Assembly: GCA_902495355.1 (NCBI GenBank)
Contig: CABUWV010000001.1
Coordinates: 124,001-188,000, forward strand
Source: an uncultured Collinsella sp.
GTDB lineage: Bacteria; Actinomycetota; Coriobacteriia; Coriobacteriales; Coriobacteriaceae
Direction: 5' to 3'
DNA length: 64,000 bases
In this document: one piece after another, positions 42,385 through 50,282 of the stretch
Layout: every line of letters starts with the position of its first letter
Numbering within the stretch: position 1 is the stretch's first letter
Notes under the pieces: generated by a model
What the model was told of the DNA's origin: nothing
Databases searched by the model: none
Seen by the model: only the letters and a program-made list of their open reading frames with translations
Program-made: the position numbers and the translations under genes

Positions 42385-43680
42385 ATGCTCGCCTTTTTAC
42401 AAACCAACACACCCATCGTGATCTTCAACCAGATTGTCGTCACGCTGCTCACGGTCTGCTTTCTGTACCAGGTGGTCTTCTTTGTCATTGGCGCTCTTCG
42501 TGGCGAGGTCGCGCCTCCCAAGGCCAAAAAACTCCATCGCTATGCCTTTTTTATCGCGGCGCATAACGAGGAAGCCGTAATTGCCAATCTCGTACGCTCC
42601 ATCAAGGACCAGGACTATCCGTCCGAGCTTATCGAGGTCTTTGTCGTTGCCGACGCCTGCACCGACAACACCGCGCAGCTCGCACGCGAGGCCGGTGCCA
42701 TTGTTTACGAGCGCAATGATCTTGCCCGTAAGGGTAAGAGCTGGGTCATGGACTTTGGCTTCGACCGCATCCTTAACGAGTATCCCGACACGTTTGAAGG
42801 CTACTTTATCTTCGATGCCGATAACGTTATCTCCCGCGATTACGTGTCCAAGATGAACGATGCCTTTGACCAGGGATTCCATGTGGTCACGAGCTATCGC
42901 AACTCCAAGAATTTTGGCAGCTCGTGGATCTCGGCAGCTAATGCTACTTGGTACCTGCGCGAGGCGCGCTTTCTCAACAACGCGCGTAATATCTGTAAGA
43001 CGTCTTGCGCCGTCTCGGGTTCGGGCTACCTCATCTCCGCCAGTGTCATCGAGGGCATGCACGGTTGGCAGTTCCACACGCTGACCGAGGACATCCAGTT
43101 CACCACGTTCTGCGCCATTCACGGCATTCGCATTGGCTATGCGCCGGCGGAGTTCTTTGACGAGCAGCCGGTGACGTTTAAGGCGTCCTGGAAACAGCGC
43201 ATGCGCTGGACCAAGGGCTTCTACCAGGTCTTTTTTACCTATGGCAAGCACCTGGTCAAATCGACCTTCCGCTATCATCGCTTTGCTGCCTACGACATGT
43301 TTATGACCATCGCCCCGGGTATGCTGCTATCGCTGATCTCGATGCTCGCCAATGCGACGTTCCTGATCGTGGGCGGTCTTTCGCACGGCTTCTTGGCTAC
43401 CGAAGTCGAGATGCAGGCGTGCGCCGCTTCGCTCATTATGACCTTCGCCATGATGTATCAGACCTTCTTTATCCTGGCGCTGCTCACGACTATCTTTGAG
43501 TACAAGCACATTCACTGCGCGCAAAAGTGGCGTCTGGTGACTAACCTGTTTACCTTCCCGATCTTTATGTTCAGCTATATCCCCATCACGGTGGCCGCGC
43601 TGTTCCTGAAGGTCGACTGGGTGCCGACGCAGCACGCCGTCAACGTTACCCTTGACGAGGTCATGCAAGGCGCCAAATAA
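42385..43680 (+). CDS. Membrane glycosyltransferase, family 2
   Basis: Processive-type GT2 enzyme in the membrane, similar in layout to hyaluronan or poly-N-acetylglucosamine synthases. The 431-residue protein begins with one membrane segment. The catalytic domain has FFIAAHNEEAVIANLVRSI, a FDADN metal-binding motif, LTEDIQFT with the acidic base, and QRMRWTKGFYQ, the product-binding Q/RxxRW motif. Three or four hydrophobic segments follow from about 300. ATG 42385 is used, with GGGAG seven bases before it. It stands alone with no polysaccharide cluster nearby, so the sugar and product are unknown. Confidence 0.85.
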   Translation: MLAFLQTNTPIVIFNQIVVTLLTVCFLYQVVFFVIGALRGEVAPPKAKKLHRYAFFIAAHNEEAVIANLVRSIKDQDYPSELIEVFVVADACTDNTAQLAREAGAIVYERNDLARKGKSWVMDFGFDRILNEYPDTFEGYFIFDADNVISRDYVSKMNDAFDQGFHVVTSYRNSKNFGSSWISAANATWYLREARFLNNARNICKTSCAVSGSGYLISASVIEGMHGWQFHTLTEDIQFTTFCAIHGIRIGYAPAEFFDEQPVTFKASWKQRMRWTKGFYQVFFTYGKHLVKSTFRYHRFAAYDMFMTIAPGMLLSLISMLANATFLIVGGLSHGFLATEVEMQACAASLIMTFAMMYQTFFILALLTTIFEYKHIHCAQKWRLVTNLFTFPIFMFSYIPITVAALFLKVDWVPTQHAVNVTLDEVMQGAK

Positions 43681-43688
43681 CCACCACC

Positions 43689-43730
43689 AAAACCACCGCA
43701 AAGGGGACAGGCACCTTTGTGGTGGTTTTT
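43689..43730. terminator. Terminator hairpin (GGGGACAGGCACC type), second copy
   Basis: AAAACCACCGCAAAGG pairs over 16 bp (one G-U) with CCTTTGTGGTGGTTTT around loop GGACAGGCA and ends in T-rich sequence. It follows the glycosyltransferase stop by eight bases and is the near-inverse twin of 35897-35938. Confidence 0.85.
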
Positions 43731-43761
43731 GCTTTTGCGATGCAGCTCGAGGAGGCGTCCG

Positions 43762-44184
43762 ATGGTCTATATCCCGTTTTGGATTTGCATCTTTGCCGGC
43801 GTGGCAATTGATGCCCGAGAGCGACGGTTTCCCAATGGGCTTGCCGGCGCATGTGCCGTGGCGGCGTTGGCGGGTGTTTGGCTCGACCTCGGTTTGAACA
43901 CAGCGCTTGACCACGCCGGTCTTGCCGTCATTGTTTATCTTGCTCTCGTGCTGACTGAGTCCCTCTGGCGTCGTCTTCGCCAAATCCCGGGCATCGGCAT
44001 GGGGGATGCCAAGGCACTCTTCGCGCTTTGCACGCTCGACCCTATGGGTGGCATCGTGGCATTTGCCGTCGCACTCCTGGCCCTGGCCCTCTCCTGTCTC
44101 TTCACAAAATCGCGCTCCCTGCCATTGCTCCCGTTTTTAGTGCCGATTTTTGCCATAATCGAGGTCGTGGGCTGCACTTTGTAA
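43762..44184 (+). CDS. Prepilin peptidase (A24) of the short, methylase-free type
   Basis: Membrane aspartyl peptidase. The 140-residue protein holds only the A24 peptidase part, without the N-terminal cysteine-rich methyltransferase domain of full-length PilD. The two catalytic aspartates fit D17 in AIDARERRFPN and D82 in the GxGD motif GIGMGDAK. Four or five hydrophobic segments are present. ATG 43762 follows GAGGAGG. No pilin, secretion ATPase or Flp cluster is nearby, so the substrate must be encoded elsewhere. A preflagellin/Flp-type peptidase is the best guess. Confidence 0.8.
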   Translation: MVYIPFWICIFAGVAIDARERRFPNGLAGACAVAALAGVWLDLGLNTALDHAGLAVIVYLALVLTESLWRRLRQIPGIGMGDAKALFALCTLDPMGGIVAFAVALLALALSCLFTKSRSLPLLPFLVPIFAIIEVVGCTL

Positions 44185-44215
44185 CCGATTGCGCATCCTT
44201 CTTAAGGAGCATGCC

Positions 44216-45463
44216 ATGGCATCTAATCAAGAAACGGCCGTCATTAAGGCGCGCATGGACCGTATCCCCTCGGCGTTGTCGCCCGAACTTGTCGAACGCA
44301 TTGCCGCCGATCGTGCTTCGGGCTATGTCAACCCGTATCGTTGCAACGACGATCAGGCTATTCGTCGTATTGATCGCGCCGCCGACAAAGGCACGCTTAT
44401 GCGTCCGGCGTTTATGCGCGATACCGAAAAGATACTTCATCTTCCGGCGTATACCCGTTATGCAGGTAAAACGCAGGTCTTTAGCTTCCGTAGCAATGAC
44501 GATCTGTCACGCCGCGGTTTGCACGTGCAGCTTGTCTCGCGCATTGCGCGCGATATCGGTCGCGCCCTGGGGCTCAATTGCGATCTGATCGAGGCGATTG
44601 GCCTGGGCCACGACTTGGGACACACGCCTTTCGGCCATGCCGGCGAGCGCTTCCTCAACGATATCTATCACGAGCGTACGGGGCGTTATTTTTTCCATAA
44701 CGTGCAGTCGGTCCGCGTGCTCGACGCGTTGTATGGCCGCAACGTGTCGCTCCAGACGCTTGACGGCGTGCTATGCCATAACGGCGAGTACGAGCAGCGT
44801 GTGTTTGAGCTCTCGGACATGGGCTCCTTTGACCAGTTCGATCAGACGGTTGAGGACTGTATCGCCGCGGGCTATGGCGCTATTGAGCACCTGCGTCCCA
44901 TGACGCTCGAGGGCTGCGTTGTTCGCATTTCGGATATCCTTGCCTACGTTGGGCGCGATCGCCAAGACGCCATTGCGGCGGGCCTGCTGTCACCCGACGC
45001 CTTTGATGATGGTCGGGGCGGGGCCTATAACAGCTGGATCCTCACGCACGCTTCCATCGACATCGTTGAGCATAGCTACGGTAAACCGCGTATCGAGATG
45101 AGTGAGGACCTATTTGAGGAGATCCGCCGGGCCAAGCGCGAGAACTACGAGAAGATCTACAGCAAGGGCGGTATCGAGGGCGATTCCGAGGCGGAGCTGC
45201 GTGAGGCATTCGAAAAGCTTTACGACCGTTGCCTGCAGGATATAAACGAAGGCGACGAGTCTTCGTATATCTTTAAGCACCACATTTCGCGCATTGAGCA
45301 GCAGCTTTCCTACTACGATCGCACCTATGCCTGGCAGGACGACAAGGATCAAGCCGTGGTGGATTATATCGCGAGTATGACGGACGGTTATTTCTGCGAG
45401 CTGACGAGTAAGCTGTTCCCTGGTTTAAAGTTTCCGCACCGTACCTATATTAACGAACGGTAG
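44216..45463 (+). CDS. dgt: HD-domain deoxyguanosinetriphosphate triphosphohydrolase-like protein
   Basis: Predicted metal-dependent dNTP triphosphohydrolase that releases deoxynucleoside and tripolyphosphate. The 415-residue protein has an early His in RRGLHVQLVSRIARDIGRAL, then the HD motif in GLGHDLGHTPFGHAGE. A later acidic residue in VVRISDILAYVGRD completes the metal site. Length and order fit the dGTPase/SAMHD1-like bacterial family. ATG 44216 has AAGGAG upstream. The true nucleotide preference is not visible, and some homologues act on all dNTPs. Confidence 0.85.
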   Translation: MASNQETAVIKARMDRIPSALSPELVERIAADRASGYVNPYRCNDDQAIRRIDRAADKGTLMRPAFMRDTEKILHLPAYTRYAGKTQVFSFRSNDDLSRRGLHVQLVSRIARDIGRALGLNCDLIEAIGLGHDLGHTPFGHAGERFLNDIYHERTGRYFFHNVQSVRVLDALYGRNVSLQTLDGVLCHNGEYEQRVFELSDMGSFDQFDQTVEDCIAAGYGAIEHLRPMTLEGCVVRISDILAYVGRDRQDAIAAGLLSPDAFDDGRGGAYNSWILTHASIDIVEHSYGKPRIEMSEDLFEEIRRAKRENYEKIYSKGGIEGDSEAELREAFEKLYDRCLQDINEGDESSYIFKHHISRIEQQLSYYDRTYAWQDDKDQAVVDYIASMTDGYFCELTSKLFPGLKFPHRTYINER

Positions 45464-45524
45464 TTCGTATCCTTTCGGTATACTGGTTAGTTGAAAACGT
45501 TTTTGATTGATGCACGGGATGGCT

Positions 45525-46874
45525 ATGGACGACCTTTTTTCTGCCTCGACGCGCGAGCGTTCCTTTAAAAATGCGCCGCTCGCGGTGCGCATGCGGCCCA
45601 ATTCGCTCGACGAGTATGTGGGCCAGCAAAAGGCCGTCGGTAAGGGCTCGTGGTTGCGTGCCGCAATTGAGCACGACGTGCTGTCGAGTGTGATTCTGTA
45701 CGGGCCGGCCGGTACGGGCAAAACGACGCTGGCCCACATTATCGCTAACCATACCAGGAGCGAGTTTGTCGAGGTCAGCGCCGTGACGGGTACCGTGAAG
45801 GACCTGCGTCGCGTGATTGACGAGGCCAAGACGCGCCTGAATACCTACGACCGCCGCACTATTCTATTCATCGACGAGATTCATCGCTTCTCTAAGTCGC
45901 AGCAGGATGCCCTGCTGCATGCGGTTGAGAACCGCACCGTCATTATGATTGGCGCCACGACGGAGAATCCGTACTTCGAGGTCAACTCGGCGTTGCTCTC
46001 GCGTGGTCGCGTGGTGGAGCTTGAGCACTTAAAGGACGAGGACATCGCGACGCTCATCGAGCGTGCGCTCGAGGCACCGCAGGGTCTGAACGGCAAGTTC
46101 TCGGCCGATGAGGATGTGGTTAAAACCATCTGCGCGCTGGCCGCGGGTGACGCTCGTTCGGCGCTCACGACGCTCGAGCTTGCGAGCGAGATTGCCGTCA
46201 CGCGTCTCGATACGGACGGGACGCCAGCGCCGGCGGCGGGGGAGCGCTATCCCATCACCGTGGATGACGTTAAGATTGCCAACCCGCGTCGTGGCTTTTC
46301 GTATGACAAAAACGGCGACATGCACTACGACATCATCAGTGCGTTTATTAAGTCCATGCGTGGCAGCGATCCAGATGCCACGGTCTACTGGCTTGCGCGC
46401 ATGATCGATGCAGGCGAGGATCCTAAGTTTATCGCCCGTCGCATTATGATTCATGCCTCTGAGGACGTTGGCAACGCTGACCCACAGGCGCTTTTGGTGG
46501 CACATGCCGCGTTTAAGTCTGCCGAGGTCATCGGCTATCCCGAGTGTCGAATTAACCTTGCTCAGGCTGCACTCTATGTGTGCTTGGCGCCAAAATCCAA
46601 CGCGTGTGAGGCTTCGATCGATGCGGCGCTGGCCGATATCCATTCTAGTGGGCTTCGCGAGGTGCCGAGTTATCTGCGCGATCGCCATCGCCCGGGCAGC
46701 GATGAATACGGTGTGTATAAATATCCGCACGATTATCCTGAAGGCTGGGTCGATCAGCGCTATTTGCCCGAGGGGCTGGAGCGCGGTGCGTTCTGGCAGC
46801 CTGCCGGGCGCGGCTGGGAAGAGTGGCGCGTAGAGCAAAGCGAACGTGACCGCAGCGGGAATGCACCGAAGTAG
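45525..46874 (+). CDS. rarA: Replication-associated recombination protein RarA (MgsA)
   Basis: AAA+ ATPase of the RarA/MgsA/WRNIP1 family that acts at stalled forks. The 449-residue protein starts MDDLFSASTRERSFKNAPLA. It has MRPNSLDEYVGQ, Walker A GPAGTGKTT, Walker B ILFIDEIHRF, and the MgsA C-terminal tetramerisation domain (RRIMIHASEDVGNADPQAL, then LREVPSYLRDRH). Three ATGs are possible (45510, 45519, 45525). The last follows a GGGA sequence at the right distance and gives the usual N-terminus. Confidence 0.92.
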   Translation: MDDLFSASTRERSFKNAPLAVRMRPNSLDEYVGQQKAVGKGSWLRAAIEHDVLSSVILYGPAGTGKTTLAHIIANHTRSEFVEVSAVTGTVKDLRRVIDEAKTRLNTYDRRTILFIDEIHRFSKSQQDALLHAVENRTVIMIGATTENPYFEVNSALLSRGRVVELEHLKDEDIATLIERALEAPQGLNGKFSADEDVVKTICALAAGDARSALTTLELASEIAVTRLDTDGTPAPAAGERYPITVDDVKIANPRRGFSYDKNGDMHYDIISAFIKSMRGSDPDATVYWLARMIDAGEDPKFIARRIMIHASEDVGNADPQALLVAHAAFKSAEVIGYPECRINLAQAALYVCLAPKSNACEASIDAALADIHSSGLREVPSYLRDRHRPGSDEYGVYKYPHDYPEGWVDQRYLPEGLERGAFWQPAGRGWEEWRVEQSERDRSGNAPK

Positions 46875-46974
46875 CTGCTGATAATTTTGTCCCACGTTGC
46901 TGCTCTTGGCATGTTCGGTCCCCTTTGGGGTACCATGAAAAGCGTCTGTATTTCGATTCTTCCGGGAGGCTTGT

Positions 46975-47562
46975 ATGAGTCCCATTCAAATCGCCCTGCT
47001 GCTGCTCGCCGTTGCCGGCGTGTGGGCCATCGCTGAGCTCGCGCTTACCCTGCGCAAGACCCGCAATGTTGTTGACTCGCTCGATAAGACCGTGAACGAC
47101 CTCAACAACACCATCGCCGAGGCTCAGCCTGTGGTGGCAAAGCTCGATGGCGCTGTCGATGAGCTTACGCCGGCGCTTGCCCAGATGGAGCCGCTGCTTA
47201 AGTCGAGCAAGACGGCAGTTGATGCCCTTACCTCCAATCTCGTAGAGGTCGAAGCCGTGGTTCGCGACATTTCCGAGGTTACGGGCAGCATGGCCGAGGC
47301 CAGCAATGCTGTGTCGAGCGTGACCGACTCTGCCGCCGGTGCTGTGCAGAAGCTCTTCAATAAGGTGAAGGCTCCTGCAGCTGAAGCCGAGCGCAAGCTT
47401 TCCGCTGCCGCCGAAGAAGCCGAGCAGCCGACCGAGCGCGTCTTGATTGGCGAGGACGAGGCCGCCGCGGGCGACGATGATGGCCGGAAGTCTGTAGCCA
47501 AGCCGGCTCAGTATTACACGTATACGCCCGCCGAGACCTCTGAGGAGTCCTGCGATGAGTAG
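46975..47562 (+). CDS. DUF948-like membrane-anchored coiled-coil protein
   Basis: A 195-residue protein with one N-terminal membrane segment (about 4-24, IQIALLLLAVAGVWAIAELAL). A long heptad-rich coiled coil follows to about 125 (SLDKTVNDLNNTIAEAQPVVAKL), then an acidic, Ala-rich tail. This is the layout of the DUF948 family, found beside general-stress genes in Gram-positives. Function is unknown. ATG 46975 follows GGGAGG. Its stop overlaps the RsbW-like gene (GATGAGTAG), so the two are probably coupled. Confidence 0.75.
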   Translation: MSPIQIALLLLAVAGVWAIAELALTLRKTRNVVDSLDKTVNDLNNTIAEAQPVVAKLDGAVDELTPALAQMEPLLKSSKTAVDALTSNLVEVEAVVRDISEVTGSMAEASNAVSSVTDSAAGAVQKLFNKVKAPAAEAERKLSAAAEEAEQPTERVLIGEDEAAAGDDDGRKSVAKPAQYYTYTPAETSEESCDE

Positions 47563-47932
47563 CGAAGCAACCTGCCCCATCACGCTGACCGTTGCCGGCG
47601 ACCCGCGTCTCGCTCGCCTTGTGCGCATGACGGCAGCCAACGTTGGTGCCCTGTGTTCCATGTCTGTCGATCGCATCGAGGACATCCGCATGGCTGCCGA
47701 GGAAGCCTTTATCTTTGGCTGCACGGCTGTTGATTCCGACGACATCTCAATCAAATTCGATGTCGATGAGACCCACGTTGGCATGACCTTTACCTTTGGC
47801 GATCAGGCCACTGTCGACGAGGATGACCAGGCTGCTGTTTATGCCGAGCTTATTTTGGCGAGCGTGTGCGACTCCTACGAAAAGACTGCGGCGCCCCTGA
47901 CGCTTTCCCTCGACCTCAAGGCGGATATTTAA
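47555..47932 (+). CDS. RsbW/SpoIIAB-like protein with a degenerate ATP site
   Basis: A 125-residue protein that aligns in outline with anti-sigma factor kinases. RIEDIRMAAEEAFIFG (40-55) sits where the N-box helix should be, and late beta-strands (VGMTFTFGD) follow. The catalytic or ATP-binding Asn of the N-box (normally EAxTN) is Phe54 here. The DxGxG motif is not visible. It can therefore hardly act as a normal kinase, though it could still bind sigma. The gene sits directly before a sigma-B/F-type gene, which starts one base after its stop. That order matches rsbW-sigB. The assignment is from context and partial motif. Confidence 0.65.
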   Translation: MSSEATCPITLTVAGDPRLARLVRMTAANVGALCSMSVDRIEDIRMAAEEAFIFGCTAVDSDDISIKFDVDETHVGMTFTFGDQATVDEDDQAAVYAELILASVCDSYEKTAAPLTLSLDLKADI

Positions 47933-47933
47933 T

Positions 47934-48725
47934 ATGACCGAACGTTCCCGGAGCGGCAAGACCGCTTGGGACAAGGAGAAAACCCGCGAGCTGTTTCGTC
48001 GTTACAAGGAGACCGGTGATCCGGACGCCCGCGAGCAGCTCGTCATGTCCCATATGAATCTGGTAAGGTTTCTTGCCAACAAATTTAAGAATCGCGGCGA
48101 GCCGCTCGACGACCTCATGCAGGTCGGCTATCTGGGTTTGCTCAAGGCTATCGACCGCTTTGACCCCGAGCGCGGGCTCGAGTTCACGACGTTTGCAACA
48201 CCCACTATCCTGGGCGAGATCAAACGTCACTTCCGCGACAAGGGCTGGAGCGTGCGCGTGCCCCGTCGCTTGCAGGAGCTCTCGGCCAAGGTCAACCAGG
48301 CTACTGACAAACTTACCAACGAGCTGCAGCGTTCGCCCAAGGTTGAGGAGATCGCTGAGTATCTAGATGTGACTGTCGATGAGGTCCTCGAGGCTATGGA
48401 ATCGTCTTCGGCTTATACCTCGGTGCCCATCGAGGCTCCTGGTGCGTCCGATTCCGACGATGCCCCCTCGATTCTCGACCGTTACGCCGACGACGACAAC
48501 GAGCTCGACTTTACCGATGACCGCCTTGTGATCGAGGAAGCCATCCGTGATTTCTCGCCGCGCGAGCGCGAGGTGATCGAGCTGCGCTTTGTGAAGGGCA
48601 TGACCCAGATCGAGATCGCCAAGAAGCTGGGTATTTCTCAGGTGCAGGTTTCGCGTCTGCTGCGCCGCACGCTTAAGAAGATTCAGGACAAGATCGACCC
48701 CGACGGAGTGATGATTCGTTCATGA
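47934..48725 (+). CDS. Sigma-B/F/G family RNA polymerase sigma factor
   Basis: Alternative sigma factor. The 263-residue protein has region 2 (HMNLVRFLANKF, DLMQVGYLGLLKAIDRFDPERGLEF, FATPTILGEIKRHFRDKGW), region 3 (VRVPRRLQELSAKVNQ) and region 4 (FSPREREVIELRFVKGMTQIEIAKKLGISQVQVSRLLRRTL). The FATPTILGEIKRHFRD segment is diagnostic for the SigB/F/G group. It follows the RsbW-like gene, so regulation by partner switching is suggested, but no anti-anti-sigma gene is visible. The AI-2E-type permease gene starts within its stop codon. Confidence 0.9.
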   Translation: MTERSRSGKTAWDKEKTRELFRRYKETGDPDAREQLVMSHMNLVRFLANKFKNRGEPLDDLMQVGYLGLLKAIDRFDPERGLEFTTFATPTILGEIKRHFRDKGWSVRVPRRLQELSAKVNQATDKLTNELQRSPKVEEIAEYLDVTVDEVLEAMESSSAYTSVPIEAPGASDSDDAPSILDRYADDDNELDFTDDRLVIEEAIRDFSPREREVIELRFVKGMTQIEIAKKLGISQVQVSRLLRRTLKKIQDKIDPDGVMIRS

Positions 48726-50149
48726 GTGAGCACCCCCAACAAACCGATCGCGTGCTGCGCGACACCCGCATTCTGACGCTGCGCATTTGGGCTGTTGTCG
48801 GCTGCATTGTCATCGCCGCCGTCATCTTTAACCTGATGGGTATCCTGGCACCGGTTATTGAGTTTCTTGCCGTCGGCTCCATCGTTGCTTTTGTGATGTC
48901 CCCGATTACCAACTGGCTCGAGCATCATGGCGTCGGTCGTGGCATCGGTTCGCTTATTGCCCTTATCGTGGTTGTGGCGGTGCTCGTTGGTGTCGTCTGC
49001 ATCCTGTCGCCTATTTTGCTTGGTCAGATCATGGAAGTCCTGAGCCGTCTGCCTGAGCAGCTTCGTGCTGCGGGCGGTGATCTCAACGAGATGGTCTCGC
49101 ATGCCAAGACGCTCAACAACACGCCGCTCAAGGAGTATTTGGACGATAATCTTTCGTCGTTGGTTGCCGTTGCATCGAAGTATGTGTCTCAGATCGCTGC
49201 CGAGCTCGGTCGCGGCGTGTTCCCGCTGATCACCAACACAGCCTCGCAGCTGTTCGTCATCTTCCTGGGCTTGGTGCTTGCCTATTGGTTGGCCTGCGAC
49301 TATCCCCGCATGCACCACGAGGTCTGCACCATCATCGGGCAGGAAAAGGAGACCTCGTACCGCTTTATGGTCGCGATTCTTTCGCGCTCGGTCGGCGGTT
49401 ATATGCGCGGCATGGTCGTGACGTCCATCTGCGGTGGCATCCTCGCCTTTATCGGCTTTACGCTCATTGGGCATCCCTACGCGGCGCTCATGGCCATCTT
49501 TACCGGCATCATGCACTTGGTCCCGGTTGTCGGTCCCTGGGTAAGCGCGGCGATCGCCACGGTTCTCGGCTTTATGTTCAGCCCCATGCTGGCGTTGTGG
49601 ACGCTCGTTGTGACCATGGTGGCTCAAAACGTCACCGATAACGTCATTTCCCCCAAGGTCATGCAGAGCTCGGTGCAGGTGCATCCCATCATGAGCCTCA
49701 CGGCGCTCGTTATTGGCTCGGCACTCATGGGCCCCATCGGCATGATTATTGCTATCCCGCTTTGTGCGGCCCTCAAGGGTATCTTCGTGTACTACTTCGA
49801 GAATGAGACCGGCCGCCAGCTTGTGGCCTATGACGGCGCCGTGTTTAAGGGCACGCCGTACCGCGATGCCGCTGGCAACCCGGTCGCCGCCTACGACGCG
49901 CTCGGCGACGACACCTTCATTTACGAGTCCGAGCTCATCGGCAACGAGACTGCGCCCGAGGCCAAGGCCATGCCCAAGCCCGAGCTCGATAATCCCTGGA
50001 TCAAGCTCTCGGGCCTGCAGCCCGATGCCACGGGCTTCTTCAAGAATCCCTTCGCCAAGGACGATGACTCCAACTCGGACGACGATACCAAAACCGGCAT
50101 CGACGGCTCCATGGACGATGACGATAACTATCGGGGTAATTCGGGTTAA
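48722..50149 (+). CDS. AI-2E family transporter (PerM/YdiK-like permease)
   Basis: Multispanning membrane protein of the AI-2E exporter-like family. The 475-residue protein has about seven or eight hydrophobic segments up to residue 360, with motifs GLVLAYWLACDYPRM and GIMHLVPVVGPWVSAAIATVLG. A cytoplasmic tail of about 110 residues rich in Asp, Asn and Pro ends EDDDNY-like. Substrates of this family are mostly unproven, and some are Na+/H+ antiporters. The ATG at 48722 overlaps the sigma gene by four bases, so it is part of that operon. Confidence 0.82.
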   Translation: MSEHPQQTDRVLRDTRILTLRIWAVVGCIVIAAVIFNLMGILAPVIEFLAVGSIVAFVMSPITNWLEHHGVGRGIGSLIALIVVVAVLVGVVCILSPILLGQIMEVLSRLPEQLRAAGGDLNEMVSHAKTLNNTPLKEYLDDNLSSLVAVASKYVSQIAAELGRGVFPLITNTASQLFVIFLGLVLAYWLACDYPRMHHEVCTIIGQEKETSYRFMVAILSRSVGGYMRGMVVTSICGGILAFIGFTLIGHPYAALMAIFTGIMHLVPVVGPWVSAAIATVLGFMFSPMLALWTLVVTMVAQNVTDNVISPKVMQSSVQVHPIMSLTALVIGSALMGPIGMIIAIPLCAALKGIFVYYFENETGRQLVAYDGAVFKGTPYRDAAGNPVAAYDALGDDTFIYESELIGNETAPEAKAMPKPELDNPWIKLSGLQPDATGFFKNPFAKDDDSNSDDDTKTGIDGSMDDDDNYRGNSG

Positions 50150-50180
50150 CATTCATACGTGCTAACATGCAATTTCGCTG

Positions 50181-50210
50181 GAGGGTCGCTGTTTGGCGGC
50201 CCTCTTTTTT
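50181..50210 (+). terminator. Terminator after the AI-2E permease gene
   Basis: GAGGG-T-CGC pairs with GCG-G-CCCTC around TGTTTG and is followed by six T. The last T residues overlap the -35 box of the alaS promoter. Confidence 0.85.
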
Positions 50211-50236
50211 GCACAGGCGCGGCGGGATGGTAATAT
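50209..50236 (+). promoter_or_regulatory. Promoter of alaS
   Basis: TTGCAC (50209-50214) and TAATAT (50231-50236) are 16 bases apart, directly after the upstream terminator. The leader of about 40 bases has no T-box. Confidence 0.6.
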
Positions 50237-50282
50237 CGTTACGTTTGAACTATTTCGATGTGAAACCGAGGAGATTCCCTCT

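Noticed and set aside
50150..50282. Possible T-box before alaS
   Set aside because: Only a terminator of the upstream gene and a simple promoter with a 40-base leader are present; no T-box sequence or specifier loop.
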